A stretch of 64,000 nt of DNA from Nocardia gamkensis NBRC 108242 (lineage in GTDB: Bacteria > Actinomycetota > Actinomycetes > Mycobacteriales > Mycobacteriaceae), in the NCBI RefSeq assembly GCF_001612985.1, contig NZ_BDBM01000015.1, positions 1 to 64,000 on the forward strand. Direction: 5' to 3'. The notes under the pieces are model-generated. The model ran no database searches. It was not told where the DNA came from and worked only from the letters and a program-made list of their open reading frames with translations. Of this stretch, positions 1 to 7,679 are shown piece after piece; position 1 is the first letter of the stretch; the number at the start of each line of letters is the position of its first letter. The translations under genes were made by a program, and so were the position numbers.

Positions 1-1
1 G

Positions 2-298
2 ACCCTCCCCGACCACAAAGCCGAACGCTTGGAGTTCGTGCGCAACGAACTCGCCGCCATCGGCATCATCCCGCCCGACACCTCGCACCTACGCATTACC
101 CCGGTCGGTCCTGGCGATAGAGACGCGCCTCCGCGCTCGCATTTGGTCATGGCGCTGGTCTCGGCCCGCATCAGCCAACACGCCCAGTACACGATGGCTC
201 GCCTCGCCACGACCGGAGGGCCACCGGGCGACGGCACTGAATCGGGCATAACCGTTGCAGTACAACAGGATTCGTTTACAAGCCAAGTGGCGGCATAG
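2..298 (+). CDS. C-terminal part of an unknown protein, cut by the window edge
   Basis: An open frame runs in from the left edge and stops with TAG at 296-298, so at least 98 residues of the C-terminus are present. A TTG at 29 could start a shorter version, but the frame is open before it. No known motif is visible. The frame reads straight toward an excisionase (312) and an integrase (518), so it is probably cargo or a replication/transfer gene of the same integrated element. In pSAM2-like elements the gene just before xis is often a replication initiator; I cannot confirm that from this tail. Function unknown. Confidence 0.5.
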   Translation, partial: TLPDHKAERLEFVRNELAAIGIIPPDTSHLRITPVGPGDRDAPPRSHLVMALVSARISQHAQYTMARLATTGGPPGDGTESGITVAVQQDSFTSQVAA

Positions 299-311
299 GG
301 AGGTACTGACC

Positions 312-518
312 ATGAGCGAGAACGACACCTTTCTCCGCGCGAAGCAGTGCGAGGAGCTGACCGGTATCCCGGAAGCGACATGGCGGTGGTGGGCGCACGT
401 CGGTCGCGGCCCGGAATCGTTCAAGCTGGGGCCCCGGCGGCGTGTGTGGCGCAAGTCCGTCGTCCTGGCCTGGATCGCGGAACAGGAACGGCTGACCGGC
501 ACGGGTGAGGCTGCCTGA
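312..518 (+). CDS. Excisionase / AlpA-like small HTH protein of an integrated element
   Basis: A 68-residue protein. It should bind DNA as the recombination directionality factor that lets the neighbouring integrase excise the element. The sequence shows a MerR/Xis-type winged-helix pattern: the segment with the residues LTGIPEATWRWW is a helix-turn-helix of this family, followed by a wing with RVWRKS and a short C-terminal helix. The start is the ATG at 312, preceded by AGGGAGG at 297-303. A longer in-frame start at 255 lacks a ribosome site and would overlap the upstream gene. The stop codon overlaps the integrase ATG by one base, so the two are translationally coupled. Small size, HTH and position before int make the role fairly secure. 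Confidence 0.75.
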   Translation: MSENDTFLRAKQCEELTGIPEATWRWWAHVGRGPESFKLGPRRRVWRKSVVLAWIAEQERLTGTGEAA

Positions 519-1732
519 TGGCGACTCGGCGTAACCCGCGCTCCGGTATCGAGGATCGCTGGTATCCGACTGTGGTCGTGACCGACCCGGTGACCGGCGC
601 GAAGTCCAAGAAGAAGGAGAAGTCAGCCGAGCGGTTCGGCAAGGGCAAGCGGTGGCGGGCTCGCTATGTCGACCCGAACGGCGTAGAGCGCTCGCAATCG
701 TTTGACACCAAGGCCGAGGCCCAGCGCTGGTTGGACAGCGACGTGACAACCAAGGTCGTGACTGGGACCTGGGTCGACCCGGACCGCAGCGGCGTCCTGT
801 TTTCGGTGGTCGCGGAGAAGTGGTTCGCGACGAAGAAGTTCCGCAAGCCGAAGACCGTCGCGGGCTACCGCTCTCTGCTGGATACGCTCGTGCTGCCGCA
901 GTGGGGCTCGGTACCGCTGCGGGATATCGACTTCGAAGACATACAGGACTGGGTGGTGAACCTGTCGGAGTCGGGCAGTGCCCGGTTCAAGGGACAGGGT
1001 CTGTCGGCGTCACGGGTGATCCAGGCGTATCAGGTGCTCGGCCAGGTACTGCGGTTCGCGGTGAAGTCCAAGCGGCTGGCGAGTAATCCTGCCGTCGACG
1101 TCGAGCTTCCGTCGATGCTGGCGGGTGAGCGGCGATACCTCACGCACCTGGAGGTCATGCGGCTGGGCCTGGCGGCCGGTCGGTTGCGGCCGCTGGTGTT
1201 CACCCTCGCCTACACCGGCATCCGAATCGGTGAGGCATCGGCGCTGCGGGTGATGGATGTGGACCTGGTCAATCGACGGCTCCGCATAACTCGTTCAGCA
1301 ACTCCGGTCGCTGGGAAAGGGACCGTCGTCACGGACACGAAGAACCACAATTCACGGGCGGTACCGATCCCGGAAACCCTGGCTAAGGATCTCGAAACCC
1401 TCATGGAGGGCCGCGAATTGACTGCGCAGCTGTTCCCGAGCGAGAAGGACGGCGGGCTCTTGGAATACCACGAGTTTCGCCGGGTGTTCAACGAGGCTGC
1501 GAACTCGGTCGGGCTTCGTGGTCTGGTGCCGCACGGATTGCGTCATACGGCGGCGTCGCTGGCGATCAGTGCCGGGGCGAACATCAAGGTCGTTCAGCGG
1601 ATGCTCGGCCACAAGACCGCGATGCTGACGCTCGATTTGTACGGTCACCTGTTCCCTGATGACCTGGACGTCGTCGCGGCAGGGATGGAGGCCGGTGCCA
1701 GAGCTGCTGCGGACGAATTGCGGACCGCATGA
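518..1732 (+). CDS. int: Tyrosine-type site-specific integrase
   Basis: A 404-residue phage/ICE-type tyrosine recombinase that inserts the element into, and with Xis removes it from, the chromosome. An N-terminal arm-binding region rich in Lys/Arg (about 25-75) is followed by a SAM-like core-binding domain (about 95-200) and the catalytic domain. The catalytic set is complete: R236 in TGIRIGEA, H339 and R342 in HGLRHTAAS, H365 in LGHK, and Y375 in DLYGHL. Length is normal for actinobacterial integrases. The gene ends 44 bp before the 3' end of a convergent tRNA-Cys gene, the classic arrangement for an element integrated in a tRNA 3' end with int next to the attachment site. It looks intact. 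Confidence 0.95.
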   Translation: MATRRNPRSGIEDRWYPTVVVTDPVTGAKSKKKEKSAERFGKGKRWRARYVDPNGVERSQSFDTKAEAQRWLDSDVTTKVVTGTWVDPDRSGVLFSVVAEKWFATKKFRKPKTVAGYRSLLDTLVLPQWGSVPLRDIDFEDIQDWVVNLSESGSARFKGQGLSASRVIQAYQVLGQVLRFAVKSKRLASNPAVDVELPSMLAGERRYLTHLEVMRLGLAAGRLRPLVFTLAYTGIRIGEASALRVMDVDLVNRRLRITRSATPVAGKGTVVTDTKNHNSRAVPIPETLAKDLETLMEGRELTAQLFPSEKDGGLLEYHEFRRVFNEAANSVGLRGLVPHGLRHTAASLAISAGANIKVVQRMLGHKTAMLTLDLYGHLFPDDLDVVAAGMEAGARAAADELRTA

Positions 1733-1776
1733 CGCAAAATCTGGCACCGACCTCCCAAAAACACCCCTGACCATTG

Positions 1777-1822
1777 AGCGAGCGGCGGGAATCGAACCCG
1801 CGTTAACGGCTTTGCAGACCGT
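1777..1822. other. Probable attachment site (att) at the tRNA-Cys 3' end
   Basis: The integrase gene lies directly beside the 3' half of tRNA-Cys, and elements of this type recombine within the anticodon-to-acceptor portion of a tRNA. The exact core cannot be defined, because the matching direct repeat at the other end of the element lies left of the window. Confidence 0.5.
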
Positions 1823-1848
1823 TGCCTAAACCACTCAGCCACGCCCGC
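1777..1848 (-). tRNA. tRNA-Cys (GCA anticodon)
   Basis: Read on the minus strand the segment folds as a complete cloverleaf. The acceptor GCGGGCG pairs with CGCTCGC (one G-U). The D arm is GCT/GGC. The anticodon stem ACGGT/GCCGT encloses the loop CTGCAAA with anticodon GCA. The T arm GCGGG-TTCGATT-CCCGC is perfect. No CCA is encoded. The 3' end points left, toward the integrase and element, so the 3' half probably also serves as the right attachment site. Confidence 0.93.
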
Positions 1849-1873
1849 CTCGCCTTAGATAGTGCCCCGGGCG

Positions 1874-1890
1874 GGTAGGCCCGGCCTACC
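1874..1890. promoter_or_regulatory. 17-bp inverted repeat, possible MarR operator
   Basis: GGTAGGCC, one central C, then GGCCTACC: a perfect 8-bp dyad 72 bp upstream of the MarR-family start and 25 bp upstream of the tRNA-Cys 5' end on the other strand. MarR proteins usually bind such dyads in their own promoters. It could instead be a structural element of the tRNA promoter region. Confidence 0.4.
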
Positions 1891-1962
1891 ATTGCGCTCA
1901 CGGTGATCCGAAGCCTGGTCGGATGTCCCCGTCCGCCCCTGGCGGCATGGAATGATCGGTAC

Positions 1963-2514
1963 ATGTCTCGGCCACGCCCGCTTCCGAACGACCCGATCGA
2001 GGAGGCCCACCGCCAGTGGGTCGGCCACGGCTGGGGAGATGTCGCCGACGGCATGGCCGCGGTGACGTCACTGGTGCGGGCTCAGCAAATCGTGATGGCG
2101 CGGGTGGACGAGGCGCTCAAACCCACCGGCTTGACCTTCTCCCGCTACGAGCTGCTCATGCTGCTCAATTTCAGCAAAACCGGTGCGCTGCCGATGGCGA
2201 AGGCCAGCGCGCGCTTGCAGGTGCACCCCACCAGCGTCACCAACACCGTGGACCGGCTGGAAGCGGCGAAGCTCGTCGAGCGCGTACCGCATCCCAGCGA
2301 CCGGCGCGCTACCCTGATCGAAATCACCGACGCGGGACGCGAATTGGTGGCGAAGGCGACCGAGGAACTCAACGCGAAGGTTTTCGCACTCCCCGGACTC
2401 CCCCCGGAACGATTGCACACTCTGCTGCAACTGCTGGCCGAATTCCGACATGCCGCGGGCGACTTCGACACCGCCGAGGGGACGGCGCGCTGGTCGGCTA
2501 CGGCCACAGACTGA
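1963..2514 (+). CDS. MarR-family transcriptional regulator
   Basis: A 183-residue winged-helix repressor or activator of the MarR family. The HTH (about 75-110) includes LQVHPTSVTNTVDRLE as the recognition helix, followed by the wing with the family's DRRATLIEITDAG signature and a C-terminal dimerisation helix. The ATG at 1963 is chosen. The same frame also opens at GTG 1903, but that would read through the 17-bp inverted repeat at 1874-1890 or just after it and adds residues unlike the family. The next gene on this strand is an Hsp70-like protein 125 bp downstream, with no clear functional link. The ligand cannot be predicted. Autoregulation through the upstream dyad is plausible. Confidence 0.85.
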   Translation: MSRPRPLPNDPIEEAHRQWVGHGWGDVADGMAAVTSLVRAQQIVMARVDEALKPTGLTFSRYELLMLLNFSKTGALPMAKASARLQVHPTSVTNTVDRLEAAKLVERVPHPSDRRATLIEITDAGRELVAKATEELNAKVFALPGLPPERLHTLLQLLAEFRHAAGDFDTAEGTARWSATATD

Positions 2515-2639
2515 TTCGACGTACCGGTCGGTCGCATACCTGGTGCGAGCGACCGCCGGGTGACGATCGGGCATCCAACCGGCGAATTGCCGGGCATGCC
2601 GTCTTGGCAGCGGAAGCGAAAAGGTCCACCATGTAAATC

Positions 2640-3686
2640 ATGGTGCTGGTCTTGGGGGTATCGGCGGGCGCTGGCGGCGCCCATGCGATGCTGACACACT
2701 CCGATCAGCCACACCTACCCCCGATCGATCGCTGCGAAGTGCCGCGCCGGGCGGGCGGCGGTGTCGAGGAATCGGTCTTCGAGGCGATCCGCCGGATGAA
2801 CGGCGCCGCCGACCGGCGTGACGAGCTGATCTCGGGCACGGCGGTGACGTGCCGCTGTCCGCTGCACGCCGACGCCATCCGCGCGGGCGTGCGCGGTCGC
2901 GGCGTGACCATCGTCGACGAACCCCTCGCCCAGCTGCGCTATCTGCGCTTCACCGGGCAACTGCCGGACAGCGGCTCGGTGATCCTCTACGACCTGGGCA
3001 GCTCGGGGCTGACCATCACGCATGTCGATTGCCGCACCGACGCGATCCTGTCCAGCAAGCGCAGCACGGTGCTCGGTGGCGACGGCTACGACGCGCTGCT
3101 GCGCTGGCGGCTGGCCCGCGACGGCGTACTCACCGACACGCCGACCATCCGGCGTCACCGCGAGGAACTGAGCGAGGCGCGGGTGGTCACCGCCATCGAC
3201 GACGGCACCGGCGACCGGGCCGTCGTCACCCGCAGCGATCTGGCCGAATTGTGCGCGGCCGGCATCCATCACTCGGTGTCGTTCGTGCGGCAGATCATCG
3301 ACGAGACCGGTGTGCGGCCGGAAGCGATGGTGCTGCTCGGCGGCTGCACGCGCAGCCCGAGCATTCGCGCCGAACTGGCCGAACTGGTCGACCTGCCGAT
3401 CGTCTACGATCCCGAGCCCGAGTTCGTCTCCGCGCGCGGCGCCGTGCTGCTCGCCGCCGAACGAAGGGGCGGCGATGTGCGGATGGCCCGGCTGCGTGCC
3501 GGAGCCACCCTCGTCCCGGTCGCCGTCGACCGGCGCAAACTCATCGCGGCGGCCGCGGTCACCGTCGCCCTGGGCGCCACGATCGCCGGACTGCTCGCCG
3601 CGGAGAAGGACGCGCCCACGCCGGAGGGCACCAAGGTGCCAACGCCCGCGGAGATCGTCGCGCCCACATCGGGGCCCTTCGGATAA
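2640..3686 (+). CDS. Hsp70-like ATPase-fold protein with C-terminal membrane anchor
   Basis: A 348-residue protein resembling the actin/Hsp70 ATPase fold seen in mycobacterial 'Hsp70 family' proteins. Visible pieces are the phosphate-2-like YDLGSSG (117-123) and the adenosine-like LGGCTRSP (233-240, compare VGGSTRIP in DnaK). The usual N-terminal phosphate-1 loop is poor (the N-terminus is about 90 residues short or diverged), and there is no DnaK substrate-binding domain. Instead, residues 301-320 form a hydrophobic segment followed by a short Pro/Thr-rich tail, suggesting a membrane anchor with a cytoplasmic ATPase-like domain. The gene stands alone between a MarR regulator and the convergent valine operon. 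ATPase activity is uncertain because of the diverged N-terminus. Confidence 0.65.
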   Translation: MVLVLGVSAGAGGAHAMLTHSDQPHLPPIDRCEVPRRAGGGVEESVFEAIRRMNGAADRRDELISGTAVTCRCPLHADAIRAGVRGRGVTIVDEPLAQLRYLRFTGQLPDSGSVILYDLGSSGLTITHVDCRTDAILSSKRSTVLGGDGYDALLRWRLARDGVLTDTPTIRRHREELSEARVVTAIDDGTGDRAVVTRSDLAELCAAGIHHSVSFVRQIIDETGVRPEAMVLLGGCTRSPSIRAELAELVDLPIVYDPEPEFVSARGAVLLAAERRGGDVRMARLRAGATLVPVAVDRRKLIAAAAVTVALGATIAGLLAAEKDAPTPEGTKVPTPAEIVAPTSGPFG

Positions 3687-3735
3687 CTCGTGACGAACCC
3701 GCCCGGCCGGGGGTTTCGGCCGGGCGGGCCGGACG

Positions 3736-4563
3736 TCAGCGGTTGGTGAACTTCGCCGGACGCTTCTCGACGAAGGCGCTCATGCCTTCCTTCTGATCCT
3801 CGATCGCGAACAGCGAGTGGAACACTCGGCGTTCGAAGCGCAGGCCCTCGGCGAGCGTCGTCTCGAACGAGCGGTTCACCGCTTCCTTGGCGATCATGGC
3901 GACCGGCAGCGACATCGACGCGATGGTCTCGGCGACCTCGGCCGCGGTGTCGAGCAGCTCCGCCGCGGGCACGATGCGCGAGACCAGCCCCGCCCGCTCG
4001 GCCTCCTCGGCGTCCATGTTGCGGCCGGTGAGCACCAGATCCATGGCCTTGGCCTTGCCGATCGCGCGGGTAAGGCGCTGCGAGCCGCCGATGCCGGGGA
4101 TGACGCCCAGCTTGATCTCCGGCTGCCCGAACTTCGCGGTGTCGGCCGCGAGCAGGACGTCGCAGATCATGGCCAGCTCACAGCCGCCGCCCAGCGCGTA
4201 GCCCGCCACCGCGGCGATGGTGGGCTTGCGGAACTGCGCCAGCCGGTCCCAGCGGGCGAAGTAGTCGTCCATGAACATGTCCATGTACGACTTGGGCTGC
4301 ATCTCCTTGATGTCGGCGCCCGCCGCGAAAGCCCGCTCCGAGCCGGTGATCACGATGGCACCGATCTCGTCGTCGTGCTCGAGTTCGTCGAGCGCGGCGA
4401 TGACGTCGTCGAGGACCTGCGCGTTCAGCGCGTTCAGCGCCTTCGGGCGGTTCAGCGTGATCCAGCCGACCCGGCCCTTGCGTTCCAGCAGAATCGTCTC
4501 GAAGTCGGCCCCACCCGTCGCCCGGCCGCCGCCGCCCACGGAATCGCTCTGCGATGCGTTCAT
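3736..4563 (-). CDS. echA8: Enoyl-CoA hydratase (EchA8-like)
   Basis: A 275-residue crotonase. It hydrates 2-enoyl-CoAs; in this operon methacrylyl-CoA to 3-hydroxyisobutyryl-CoA is the likely reaction. Both catalytic glutamates of true hydratases are present: E129 in GGGCELAM and E149 in GQPEIKLG. The oxyanion-hole segment is FAAGADIKE. The first 20 residues are an unusual Gly-rich extension before the fold begins at FETILLE. It is the last gene of the operon, and its ATG overlaps the mmsB stop by 4 bp (ATGA at 4560-4563). The family is close to M. tuberculosis EchA8; the exact substrate is inferred from neighbours. Confidence 0.92.
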   Translation of the reverse strand: MNASQSDSVGGGGRATGGADFETILLERKGRVGWITLNRPKALNALNAQVLDDVIAALDELEHDDEIGAIVITGSERAFAAGADIKEMQPKSYMDMFMDDYFARWDRLAQFRKPTIAAVAGYALGGGCELAMICDVLLAADTAKFGQPEIKLGVIPGIGGSQRLTRAIGKAKAMDLVLTGRNMDAEEAERAGLVSRIVPAAELLDTAAEVAETIASMSLPVAMIAKEAVNRSFETTLAEGLRFERRVFHSLFAIEDQKEGMSAFVEKRPAKFTNR

Positions 4564-5459
4564 CCTTCTGCACCCTCTTGGTCGGATCGGTCACGGATAT
4601 CGGTGACGATAGCCGAGAAGTCCCGTCCGGCATCCGTCTGGTTGAAGCGGTCGTAGATCGCGGCGGCCAGCAACCCGAGTTGCCCGTCGATGTGGTTCTC
4701 GCGCAGGGCGTTCGCGGCCAGACCGAGGTCCTTCGCCATCAGGGCGGTGGCGAAACCCGGTCGGTAGTCGTTGTTGGCCGGGCTGGTCGGCACCGGGCCC
4801 GGAACCGGACAGTAGCTGGTCAGCGCCCAGCTCTGGCCGGAGGCGGTGGAGACCACGTCGAAGAACGACTGATGGCTCAGGCCCAGCTTCTCGCCCAGCA
4901 CCAGCGACTCCGACAGCGCGATCATCGACACGCCCAGCAGCATGTTGTTGCAGATCTTCGCCGCCTGACCGACGCCGGAGCCGCCGCAGTGCACGACCTT
5001 GCCGCCCATCACCTCGAGCACCGGAAGGGCGTCGGCGAAGTCCTCGGCGGCCCCGCCGACCATGAAGGTCAGCGTGCCCGCCGCCGCGCCCGCGACACCG
5101 CCGGAAACCGGGGCGTCCAGCGCACGGTGCCCGGCGGCGATGGCACGTTCGGCCGCGGTCTTGGCGTCTGCCACGTCGATGGTGGAGCAGTCGATGAACA
5201 AGGTGCCCGGTGCCGCGGCCGGGAGCAGTTCGGCGTACACGTCGAGGACGAGTTTGCCGTTGGGCAGCATGGTGATCACGGTGTCGGCCGTGGCGGCCTC
5301 GGTGGCTGTGCCGACCGCGATCGCGCCGTCGCGCTCGGCCTGTTCGCGCGCCGCGGGCACCGGGTCGAAGGCGAGCACCTCATAGCCCGCGCGCACCAGG
5401 TTGGCCGCCATCGGCGCGCCCATGTGGCCGAGGCCGAGGAAACCGATTCGCTTGCTCAT
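4560..5459 (-). CDS. mmsB: 3-hydroxyisobutyrate dehydrogenase
   Basis: A 299-residue NAD(P)-dependent beta-hydroxyacid dehydrogenase that oxidises 3-hydroxyisobutyrate to methylmalonate semialdehyde in valine breakdown. The Rossmann motif GLGHMG (residues 9-14) opens the protein. The substrate-binding DAPVSGG (115-121) and catalytic K168 in GQAAKICNN are intact, and length is standard. The start ATG is at 5459; a longer frame upstream is only overlap with the next gene. The start overlaps the stop of the hydrolase gene by one base and the end overlaps echA8 by four, indicating tight coupling. Confidence 0.95.
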   Translation of the reverse strand: MSKRIGFLGLGHMGAPMAANLVRAGYEVLAFDPVPAAREQAERDGAIAVGTATEAATADTVITMLPNGKLVLDVYAELLPAAAPGTLFIDCSTIDVADAKTAAERAIAAGHRALDAPVSGGVAGAAAGTLTFMVGGAAEDFADALPVLEVMGGKVVHCGGSGVGQAAKICNNMLLGVSMIALSESLVLGEKLGLSHQSFFDVVSTASGQSWALTSYCPVPGPVPTSPANNDYRPGFATALMAKDLGLAANALRENHIDGQLGLLAAAIYDRFNQTDAGRDFSAIVTDIRDRSDQEGAEG

Positions 5460-6538
5460 CACGCCACCTCCTGGGTCGGCAGACCCAGCTCTCGATCGCC
5501 CAGCTCGGCGAAGTATGCGTCCACCTGCGCGTCCGTGACCGCCTCGAGCGTCGCGGGCGACCACCGGGGGTTGCGGTCCTTGTCGATCACCTGCGCGCGA
5601 ATGCCTTCGACCAGGTCGTGCGACGACAGCGACGCGATGGACACCCGGTACTCCTCGTTCAGCACCGCCTCCAGGCTCGGCGCGCTGCGGGCCGCGCGCA
5701 GCGAACGCAGCGTGACCTTCAGGGCGACCGGAGATTTCGCCAGGATCTCGGTAGCCGCCGCCTGCGCGTCGGGTGCCTCGTGCGCCTGCAACCGCGCGAC
5801 GATCTCCTCCACGGAGTCGGCTCCGTAGCAGTCATCGATCCAGTCCTGCGCGGCGGCCAGCGCGGATTCCGGCGCGTCCGTGGCGAACTTGGCGATCGCG
5901 ATGTCGGCGCTCTCCGTGCGCAGCGTCTCCAGCAGCGCGGGCAGATGCTCGGAGGCGACGAAATAGTCCGCGAAGTTCGCGGCGATGGCGTCGCCGGCGC
6001 TCATGCGCGCGGTGGTGAGCCCGACGTGCGTGCCGATCTCACCCGGGGTGCGCGCCAGCAGATAGGTGCCGCCGACGTCCGGGACGAAGCCGATGCCCAC
6101 CTCGGGCATGCCGATCTTGGACCGCTCGGTGACGATGCGGTGGCTGCCGTGCCCGGAGAGCCCGACGCCGCCGCCCATCACGATGCCGTCCATGATCACC
6201 ACATACGGCTTCGGGTAGCGGCCGATCAGCGCGTTGAGGATGTACTCGTCGCGCCAGAACCGTCCGGTCGCCGAATCAGCGCTGGTGGCACCGCTTTTCG
6301 CGTCGGCATGGATGGCGACGATGTCGCCGCCCGCGCACAGGCCGCGCTCGCCCGCGCCGGTGACGACCACGGTGCGCACCGCGTCGTCCTCGGCCCAGGT
6401 ACGCAGCGCGTCGGTGATGGCGAGGGCCATCGAGTGATTCAGCGCGTTGATGGCCTTGGGCCGGTTCAGCGTGATCAGGCCCAGCCCGTCGCGCTGTTCG
6501 AGAAGAACCTCGGGTTCACTCGTGGTCTGTCCGCTCAT
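5459..6538 (-). CDS. 3-hydroxyisobutyryl-CoA hydrolase
   Basis: A 359-residue crotonase-fold hydrolase that frees 3-hydroxyisobutyrate from CoA, draining toxic methacrylyl-CoA/3-hydroxyisobutyryl-CoA intermediates. Family marks seen are the CAGGDI loop (68-73), GGGVGL (122-127), catalytic-type E146 in GMPEVGIG, and the conserved D154 in VPDVGG. The long C-terminal domain (about 200-359) separates it from short enoyl-CoA hydratases. The ATG at 6538 overlaps the acyl-CoA dehydrogenase stop by four bases. It is third in the five-gene operon. Confidence 0.93.
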   Translation of the reverse strand: MSGQTTSEPEVLLEQRDGLGLITLNRPKAINALNHSMALAITDALRTWAEDDAVRTVVVTGAGERGLCAGGDIVAIHADAKSGATSADSATGRFWRDEYILNALIGRYPKPYVVIMDGIVMGGGVGLSGHGSHRIVTERSKIGMPEVGIGFVPDVGGTYLLARTPGEIGTHVGLTTARMSAGDAIAANFADYFVASEHLPALLETLRTESADIAIAKFATDAPESALAAAQDWIDDCYGADSVEEIVARLQAHEAPDAQAAATEILAKSPVALKVTLRSLRAARSAPSLEAVLNEEYRVSIASLSSHDLVEGIRAQVIDKDRNPRWSPATLEAVTDAQVDAYFAELGDRELGLPTQEVA

Positions 6539-7674
6539 GCCGCTCCTACCAGTGCGCGGGCGACGACCACCCGCATGATTTCGTTGGTCCCCTCGAGGAT
6601 CTGGTGCACCCGCAGATCCCGGACGATCTTCTCCACGCCGTACTCGGTGAGGTAGCCGTAGCCGCCGTGCAGTTGCAGGGCCTTGTTGGCCACCTCGAAG
6701 CCGGCGTCGGTGGCGAAACGCTTCGCCATCGCGCACAGCTCCACCTTGTCCGGCGCGTCGGCGTCCAGCGCAGCGGCGGCCCGCCACAGCAGCGTGCGGG
6801 CGGCCTCCAATTCGATGCGCATATCGGCGAGGTCGAATTGCAGCGCCTGATTGCGCAGCAGCGGCTTGCCGAACGCCTGCCGCTCGGCCAGATACGGCAC
6901 CGTCTTGTCCAGCGCCGCCTGCGCTCCGCCCACCGAGCACGCGGCGATGTTGAGCCTGCCGCCGTTGAGGCCGTTCATCGCGATGCGGAAGCCGTCGCCC
7001 TCCGCGCCGAGCCGGTTGGCCGCCGGGACCCTGGCATCGGAGAAGATCACCTGGCGGGTCGGTTGGGCGTTCCAGCCCATCTTCTTCTCGTTGGCACCGA
7101 CAGAGATGCCGGGGGTGTCGGCGGGCACGATGAACGCCGAGATCCCGCGCGCACCGTCGTCGCCGGTCCGGGCCATGACGACGTAGACGTCGGTGGAGCC
7201 CGCGCCGGAGATGAACTGCTTGGCGCCGTTGAAGATGTAGTCGTCACCTTCGGGAACGGCCTTGGTGCTCAACGCCGCCGCGTCGGAGCCGACCCCTGGC
7301 TCGGTGAGCGCGTAGCTGGCCAGCAGTTCCATCGCCGTCAGCCGGGGCAGCCAGCGATTGCGTTGCTCGTCGTCGCCGTAGCGGTCGATCATCCACGTCG
7401 CCATGTTGTGGATGGAGATGTAGGCGGCGATGGCCGGGCAGCCGGTGGCCAGCTGCTCGAAGATGCGCACGGCGTCGAGCCTGCGCAGGCCCGAACCGCC
7501 CACGTCCTCGCGCACGTAGATGCCGCCGAGACCGAGCGGGCCCGCCTTGCGCAGCACGTCCACCGGGAAATGCTTCTGCTCGTCCCACTCCAGCGCGTTG
7601 GGGGCGAGGAATTCGTCGGCGAAGCCGCGCGCGGTGTCGCGGATCGCCTTCTCGTCGTCGTCGAGGATGAACAT
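6535..7674 (-). CDS. Acyl-CoA dehydrogenase, probably isobutyryl-CoA dehydrogenase
   Basis: A 379-residue FAD-dependent acyl-CoA dehydrogenase. It carries the FAD/substrate segment YALTEPGVGSDAA, the HGGYGYLTEYGVE region and the catalytic base E361 in LEGTNEIMR, the position used by short/medium-chain enzymes. Position in a valine operon makes isobutyryl-CoA to methacrylyl-CoA the likely step, but specificity cannot be read from sequence alone. The start ATG is at 7674, five bases after the mmsA stop. The longer open frame to 8442 is a shadow of mmsA. Electrons would go to ETF, which is not encoded here. Confidence 0.93.
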   Translation of the reverse strand: MFILDDDEKAIRDTARGFADEFLAPNALEWDEQKHFPVDVLRKAGPLGLGGIYVREDVGGSGLRRLDAVRIFEQLATGCPAIAAYISIHNMATWMIDRYGDDEQRNRWLPRLTAMELLASYALTEPGVGSDAAALSTKAVPEGDDYIFNGAKQFISGAGSTDVYVVMARTGDDGARGISAFIVPADTPGISVGANEKKMGWNAQPTRQVIFSDARVPAANRLGAEGDGFRIAMNGLNGGRLNIAACSVGGAQAALDKTVPYLAERQAFGKPLLRNQALQFDLADMRIELEAARTLLWRAAAALDADAPDKVELCAMAKRFATDAGFEVANKALQLHGGYGYLTEYGVEKIVRDLRVHQILEGTNEIMRVVVARALVGAA

Positions 7675-7679
7675 CCGGG

